From the NCBI GenBank assembly GCA_043744615.1, contig JAYTUJ010000031.1, positions 1 through 27,272 on the forward strand: a DNA stretch of 27,272 bases, given 5' to 3'. The first letter of the stretch is position 1. The number at the start of each line of letters is the position of its first letter. Positions 23,715-27,272 of the stretch are shown here, one piece after another. The notes beneath the pieces were generated by a model that did no database searches, had not been told where the DNA came from, and worked only from the letters and a program-made list of their open reading frames with translations. The stretch comes from JAYTUJ01 sp043744615. Its GTDB lineage: Bacteria; Patescibacteriota; Minisyncoccia; Phycocordibacterales; CAIRYW01. Made by a program: the position numbers and the translations under genes.

Positions 23715-24293
23715 CTATTTCTTACCATTACAGGTATCACTCGCCCATAAACCTTTTTTATCTTCCATTGCAATTTTTTGGGCTTGTTTAAATTCTTTTT
23801 GATGTGCGTAAGCATGATGTTGATATGTATATTCATACGCGTAGCCTTCTTCGATTATTATTTGATTGTAAAACAAACCATCGTCACGATATATGTAAGC
23901 CAAAGTTCTACCGTATTTGTCTAAAGGATTTTGTGTTGGATCGTATTCAAGACGAACAGAGCGATTTGTTAAAAGTTCTTTTGCTCTTGATGATGCTTCG
24001 GGGCCAAAACATTGAATTTTTGTATATGGACTTGCAACCTCGGGAGTATTGATTCCGATTAATCGCAAAGTTATTGACTCGGTACCACTCGCAATTTTAA
24101 TTGTGTCTCCATCAACAACATCAATAACTTTATAAAAACCTTCGGCAAGAGGACTGGTATTTTCTGAATTTTTTTGTTCGTTTGACGAAGTGATTGTGTG
24201 AAAGTTTTGATATAGCGAAACACAAAGACCGACTAAAACCACAACAATACTGATTATTTTTTTGAGAGAATGTATTGAAAAAGGTTTTTGCAT
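23715..24293 (-). CDS. Membrane-anchored thermonuclease-family protein, 192 aa
   Basis: A basic start and one hydrophobic helix (about 12-30) export or anchor the protein. A staphylococcal-nuclease (SNase) domain spans about 52-188. Catalytic-type residues are present: DVVDGDTIKI (Asp61, Asp63), Arg77 and Glu85 in LRLIGINTPE, and Arg129 in DKYGRTLAYIY. Two cysteines (95 and 188) could form a disulfide. It should degrade DNA or RNA outside the membrane, perhaps for nucleotide scavenging, which would suit a host-dependent organism. That role is inference. Confidence 0.92.
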   Translation of the reverse strand: MQKPFSIHSLKKIISIVVVLVGLCVSLYQNFHTITSSNEQKNSENTSPLAEGFYKVIDVVDGDTIKIASGTESITLRLIGINTPEVASPYTKIQCFGPEASSRAKELLTNRSVRLEYDPTQNPLDKYGRTLAYIYRDDGLFYNQIIIEEGYAYEYTYQHHAYAHQKEFKQAQKIAMEDKKGLWASDTCNGKK

Positions 24294-24299
24294 ATATCT

Positions 24300-24308
24300 A
24301 TATTACCA
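24300..24308 (-). promoter_or_regulatory. Extended -10 promoter of the thermonuclease gene
   Basis: On the minus strand TGGTAATAT forms an extended -10 element ending 6 nt (AGATAT) before the ATG at 24293. The -35 match is weak. A leaderless transcript is predicted. Confidence 0.45.
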
Positions 24309-24327
24309 TGCTTGATTTAAAGTTTTA

Positions 24328-24356
24328 TTGAAGAAAGTCTAAAGTTGTGGTATAAT
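24328..24356 (+). promoter_or_regulatory. Promoter of the secreted orphan
   Basis: TTGAAG (24328-24333) and TATAAT (24351-24356) are 17 nt apart, with TGG directly before the -10 box making it an extended -10. The start is predicted near 24363, giving a leader of about 160 nt, unlike the leaderless units around it. Confidence 0.7.
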
Positions 24357-24365
24357 CCGCACAAA

Positions 24366-24439
24366 TGATCTTTGAAATTCTTGCGAGTGTATGAGTGTGT
24401 TTTAATTTTATATAAGATACTCATACACTCGTAAGATCA
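24366..24439 (+). promoter_or_regulatory. 5' leader stem-loop of the secreted orphan
   Basis: Inner arms cgagtgtatgagt (24384-24396) and actcatacactcg (24419-24431) pair perfectly over 13 bp around a 22-nt A/T-rich loop. An outer 7-bp stem, tgatctt (24366-24372) with aagatca (24433-24439), closes the structure with an 11-nt bulge on one side. It begins within a few nt of the predicted transcript start and has no T-tract, so it is not a terminator. It may protect the 5' end, bind a ligand or protein, or be a small RNA. Confidence 0.6.
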
Positions 24440-24521
24440 ACCATTGTATATGTTGAATTATTGAGTGTTTGTAAAAATACACAAACCAACAAGTCAAAAC
24501 AAAACAACTACACTCCTGTTT

Positions 24522-25109
24522 ATGAAAAACCTACTGTTACTCGCCCTATTTCTAATCACGTTTTTAGAGCAACCTATATTTGGAAAAACTAAAAAACAAT
24601 ACCCTTCTGGGAGCCCTCAAAACGACTATCTTGTCATTTCAAAAGATGAGTATTTAACTTTTAAAGTTTTTTTGGAAGAAAATCTTCCAAACATTGAAAC
24701 GGTGCAAAACACGAGTGAGTGGCAAAGAGCTATCATCATTACCCTTGCTCGAGTCAATAACGAAAACTTACAAGGAGGCAGTCAACGTGCATTACGTTGC
24801 TGTTTTAAAATGACGATATATCTTTCACTCTTAGAGGATCCAGAAGAAAAAAATAGAATGGCATATATGATTCGATATGTTGAGCTCATGCAAGCGACAA
24901 ACTTGAGAAAACTTCGTGTTGCAGTAAGTGATGGAAAAAGTAAATTACTTCTTAAAATTCCAAGTAAGGTTGAAGAACCTCCGAAAGAATCACTGGATAA
25001 AAAGCTAAAAAATCCAACACGGCCTACCCCACAGCGAGCACCGACTAATAAAGCTCCGAGTCCGCCACAAAAACATGATTACTTGAACGAAACGTGGGCG
25101 TATGCCTAA
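24522..25109 (+). CDS. Secreted or anchored orphan with Pro-rich basic tail, 195 aa
   Basis: The product begins MKNLLLLALFLITFLEQPIFG, a clear signal peptide with likely cleavage near residue 21. The frame also opens from a GTG at 24465, but those 19 residues are polar and precede the signal. The middle (about 35-140) looks helical, with RALRCCFKMTIYLSLLED and NRMAYMIRYVELMQ. The tail (150-190) is rich in Pro, Lys and Arg and may be disordered. No family is recognised. The gene is a single unit with its own promoter, leader hairpin and terminator. No SD precedes the ATG; the leader is A/C-rich. Function unknown. Confidence 0.65.
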   Translation: MKNLLLLALFLITFLEQPIFGKTKKQYPSGSPQNDYLVISKDEYLTFKVFLEENLPNIETVQNTSEWQRAIIITLARVNNENLQGGSQRALRCCFKMTIYLSLLEDPEEKNRMAYMIRYVELMQATNLRKLRVAVSDGKSKLLLKIPSKVEEPPKESLDKKLKNPTRPTPQRAPTNKAPSPPQKHDYLNETWAYA

Positions 25110-25137
25110 ACTCAAATAATTCAACATATACATGGTT

Positions 25138-25175
25138 ACGAGCCAGACCTTAAAAAAGTCTGGCTCGTTCTATTT
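25138..25175 (+). terminator. Intrinsic terminator of the secreted orphan
   Basis: A perfect 11-bp stem (acgagccagac 25138-25148 with gtctggctcgt 25158-25168) closes a 9-nt loop and is followed by tctatttt. It sits 28 bp after the stop at 25109. The opposite strand lacks a T-run, so it acts on the plus strand only. Confidence 0.85.
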
Positions 25176-25185
25176 TGATTTAAAT

Positions 25186-26442
25186 TTATATTATTTTATT
25201 TACACAATCCCCTGCAACAAAACCTGTTGTCCAACAAAGCTGAAGACTGTATCCCCCAGATGGCCTATCAACATTTAAAACATCACCAACAATATAAATG
25301 TTAGGAATAATTTTTGACTGCATTGTTTTAAAATTAATTTCTTCAAGAGTAACTCCTCCCGAAGAAACAACTGCCTTGTCAGCACCGAGTAATCCCTCAA
25401 CATGTAATGGAATATTTTTCAAAAGCAAAATCAACCGAGCACGTTCTTCAGTTTTTACACTATGATTTGGAGTATCGGGGTTAATATTGGCAAGTTCAAG
25501 TAATGGAATTACAAGAGCTGGAGTAACCATGTTATCAAGAGTATTTTTTATTTTTTTATTACTTTCGGTTATTAACAGATTCTGAATTTCTTTTTTTAAA
25601 GCTCCTGGGTCAAATTGTGGAAACAGATCGAGTTTAATCGTAACTTCTCCATACTTAATTAATTCCCCCACATCTTTACTCATATTTAAAACAGTTGGGC
25701 CACTAATACCAAAATGAGTGAATAATATTTTACCTTTTATTGCTTCTTGTTTTTCACCATCTTGAAATGTAGTTAATTTAATATTTTGCAAAACAACTCC
25801 ACCTAATTTTTTAACCCACTCATCTTTGAGAGCAATTGGTACGAGTGCTGCATTGTTTGGAATAATTGTATGACCAAGTTTTTTGAGCCATACAAAACCA
25901 TCACCGGTTGAACCAGTTTCTGGTCGTGAAGTTCCACCAGTCGCAACGATACATGATTTTGCAGTAATTTCTTTTTTATTTTTATTTTCGAAAACTGAAA
26001 TTAAAATATGTTTACTTTCTTTGTCTACCCGAATTCCTGTTACCTCAGAATCTTTTTGTGCAGTGACATTTGTTTTTTTCATATATTCTACAAGCACATT
26101 CCAAACCGATTGTGCTTTATTAGAAATTGGAAACATTCTGTTTTCGTTTTCTTCTTTTGTTTCCATTCCTCGACTGTTGAAAAAATTTAAAGTTTCGGAA
26201 ACACTAAATTGAGAAAATGTAGAAAATAAAAATTGATCGCTTCCTGTATATTTAGAAAGTAATGTTCTGATCTCAGTTTTATTATTTGTCACATTGCATC
26301 GCCCACCACCAGTAATTAAAAGTTTTTTACCAACATTTGGATTTTTTTCGAGCACCAATACAGATTGTCCGCGCTCTGCTGCACGGCCTGCTGCCATCAT
26401 TCCTGCCGGACCCCCGCCAATTACGACAACGTCCCAAATCAT
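25186..26442 (-). CDS. HI0933/BaiN-family FAD-dependent oxidoreductase, 418 aa
   Basis: An FAD flavoprotein of the YhiN/HI0933 family. It shows the Rossmann start VVVIGGGPAGMMAAGRAAERG (5-25), the family signature KKLLITGGGRCNVTNN (39-54), ATGGTSRPETGSTGDGF in the middle, and the C-terminal FAD motif IYIVGDVLNVDRPSGGYSLQ with AGDCVNKII at the end. Members reduce carbon-carbon double bonds in bile acids in some gut bacteria, but most have no known substrate. It starts 1 bp after the stop of the ABC-F gene, so the two are co-transcribed. Confidence 0.9.
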   Translation of the reverse strand: MIWDVVVIGGGPAGMMAAGRAAERGQSVLVLEKNPNVGKKLLITGGGRCNVTNNKTEIRTLLSKYTGSDQFLFSTFSQFSVSETLNFFNSRGMETKEENENRMFPISNKAQSVWNVLVEYMKKTNVTAQKDSEVTGIRVDKESKHILISVFENKNKKEITAKSCIVATGGTSRPETGSTGDGFVWLKKLGHTIIPNNAALVPIALKDEWVKKLGGVVLQNIKLTTFQDGEKQEAIKGKILFTHFGISGPTVLNMSKDVGELIKYGEVTIKLDLFPQFDPGALKKEIQNLLITESNKKIKNTLDNMVTPALVIPLLELANINPDTPNHSVKTEERARLILLLKNIPLHVEGLLGADKAVVSSGGVTLEEINFKTMQSKIIPNIYIVGDVLNVDRPSGGYSLQLCWTTGFVAGDCVNKII

Positions 26443-26443
26443 A

Positions 26444-27272
26444 TTATTTATTTAAATCGAGAACTTCATCAATCCGAATTTTTTCAACAAATTCATGTAC
26501 GTGAGAAACTAAAATCATCGCACCATCATATTTATTTAACGCTTCAGCAATAATTGGAAGATGTCGAAAGTTAATATGGTTTGTTGGTTCATCAAGAATA
26601 AGTAGTCCAGGTCGTTCTAATACAAGTCGAGCAAAAGCAACTAAACCTTTTTGTCCTTCTGATAAATTACCAATTTTAATGTTCATCAATTCTGAGTTAA
26701 TCAAAAAACCAGATGCAACTGTTCGCATTGCTTCTTCACTATTTCGTTCTGCTACTTGCAACAAAGAATCGTGCACTGTGTCTTCAAAGTTAAGAGTCGA
26801 GAAATCTTGTCGATAGTATCCAACACGCACTCCTGGAGCGATTTCTGAGCCTTTAGCGGTTCCTAAAGCAATTGATTCAAGTAATGTAGATTTTCCAATA
26901 CCATTTGGACCACTCAATAAAAGATGATCTTTTTTATTCAAAGAAACAGTTACTTTTCGAGCGGTTGGCTTATGATTTTTAATTACATTCACTGATGTAA
27001 TTTTGATAATTTCACCAATCAAATCTGGTTGTGAAGGAATAATAAAAGATCGAATTGTTTTGTCTTCTCGTCGAACATCAACTTTTTCTTCTTCAAGTTC
27101 TTCAGCTTTTTCACGCATTCTTTTTGCAACAAGTCGCATTTGACCTCCTTTGTTTGCAAACATGTTTGCTTGATCTTTCTTTTCTTGAATTTCTTTAATA
27201 AGCTGCGCATTCTTTTTATTTTCTTTTTCAATTCGAGCAGAAATTTGTTGTACCACATCAGAATAGTTTCCT
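26444..27272 (-). CDS. ABC-F family ATPase, partial (N-terminus beyond window)
   Basis: The frame is open through the right edge, reading GNYSDVVQQISARI, a typical ABC-F sequence after the first ATPase domain. A lysine- and glutamate-rich linker (interdomain arm) follows, then the second ATPase domain: Walker A GPNGIGKST, signature LSEGQKG (a variant of LSGGQ), Walker B LLILDEPTNHI and switch His in LVSHVHEF. ABC-F proteins act on the ribosome in the cytosol as translation factors or in antibiotic protection; the subfamily cannot be named from this half. There is no membrane segment, which fits. Confidence 0.9.
   Translation of the reverse strand, partial: GNYSDVVQQISARIEKENKKNAQLIKEIQEKKDQANMFANKGGQMRLVAKRMREKAEELEEEKVDVRREDKTIRSFIIPSQPDLIGEIIKITSVNVIKNHKPTARKVTVSLNKKDHLLLSGPNGIGKSTLLESIALGTAKGSEIAPGVRVGYYRQDFSTLNFEDTVHDSLLQVAERNSEEAMRTVASGFLINSELMNIKIGNLSEGQKGLVAFARLVLERPGLLILDEPTNHINFRHLPIIAEALNKYDGAMILVSHVHEFVEKIRIDEVLDLNK

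Noticed and set aside
24366..24439. Stem-loop considered as a MITE or transposon end
   Set aside because: No target-site duplication and no second copy in the window; the position at the promoter start suits a leader better.
24465..24521. GTG-started extension or leader peptide before the secreted orphan
   Set aside because: In frame with the main gene and polar ahead of a clear signal peptide; the ATG at 24522 is better.
1..27272. CRISPR array, insertion sequences, prophage genes, rRNA
   Set aside because: No regularly spaced repeats, no transposase or integrase motifs, and no rRNA sequence were seen in reading either strand.

Overview
This AT-rich window carries a compact, mostly single-strand gene block that looks like a Patescibacteria (CPR) genome, probably Parcubacteria-like. 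That placement is inference. It rests on very short intergenic gaps, an almost complete lack of Shine-Dalgarno motifs, a UvrC that stops before its HhH domain, a Tgt with a charged insertion, a Memo-CapA fusion protein, and many small orphan membrane proteins. No rRNA, CRISPR array, insertion sequence or prophage gene was seen. The two edge genes, a glycosyltransferase on the left and an ABC-F ATPase on the right, are cut by the window.

Layout, left to right. 1-3.2 kb: a partial HlpA-like glycosyltransferase, an orphan two-TM protein, a toxin-antitoxin pair (HTH-Panacea antitoxin overlapping a RelE/ParE-like toxin, with a palindromic operator on its promoter) and a small membrane protein. 3.2-5.7 kb: tRNA-Ala(UGC), ddl and a short uvrC, all minus strand. 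5.7-6.2 kb: a plus-strand two-TM miniprotein gene containing a near-perfect 28-bp inverted repeat, followed by converging terminators. 6.2-18.8 kb: eleven minus-strand genes with gaps of about 40 bp or less: Fur/Zur-family regulator, YibE/F-like, DUF2339, DoxX-like, FKBP isomerase, tgt, LOG-family hydrolase, a 2-TM orphan, uvrB, an acidic orphan and uvrA. 18.8-21.3 kb: a divergent znuA-znuC-znuB zinc importer behind a 15-bp 7-1-7 palindrome. 21.3-24.3 kb: a minus-strand cluster of Memo-CapA fusion, EVE-domain protein and membrane-anchored thermonuclease. 24.3-25.2 kb: a plus-strand secreted orphan with its own promoter, a 5' stem-loop leader and a terminator. 25.2-27.3 kb: an HI0933/BaiN-type flavoprotein and the C-terminal half of an ABC-F ATPase.

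Three complete functional sets stand out. Nucleotide excision repair is complete in one window (uvrC in one unit, uvrB-orphan-uvrA in another). Zinc homeostasis forms a divergon of regulator plus importer, with His-rich tails on ZnuC and on the YibE/F protein. The toxin-antitoxin locus has its operator, promoter and overlapping genes all visible.

The most general signal is transcriptional. At seven transcription-unit starts a TATAAT-like -10 box ends 5-8 nt before the start codon, which predicts leaderless mRNAs. Two plus-strand orphans are the contrast, with A/C-rich leaders. No intergenic stretch reaches 300 bp. The longest, 24294-24521, holds the thermonuclease promoter, the orphan's promoter and its leader hairpin.
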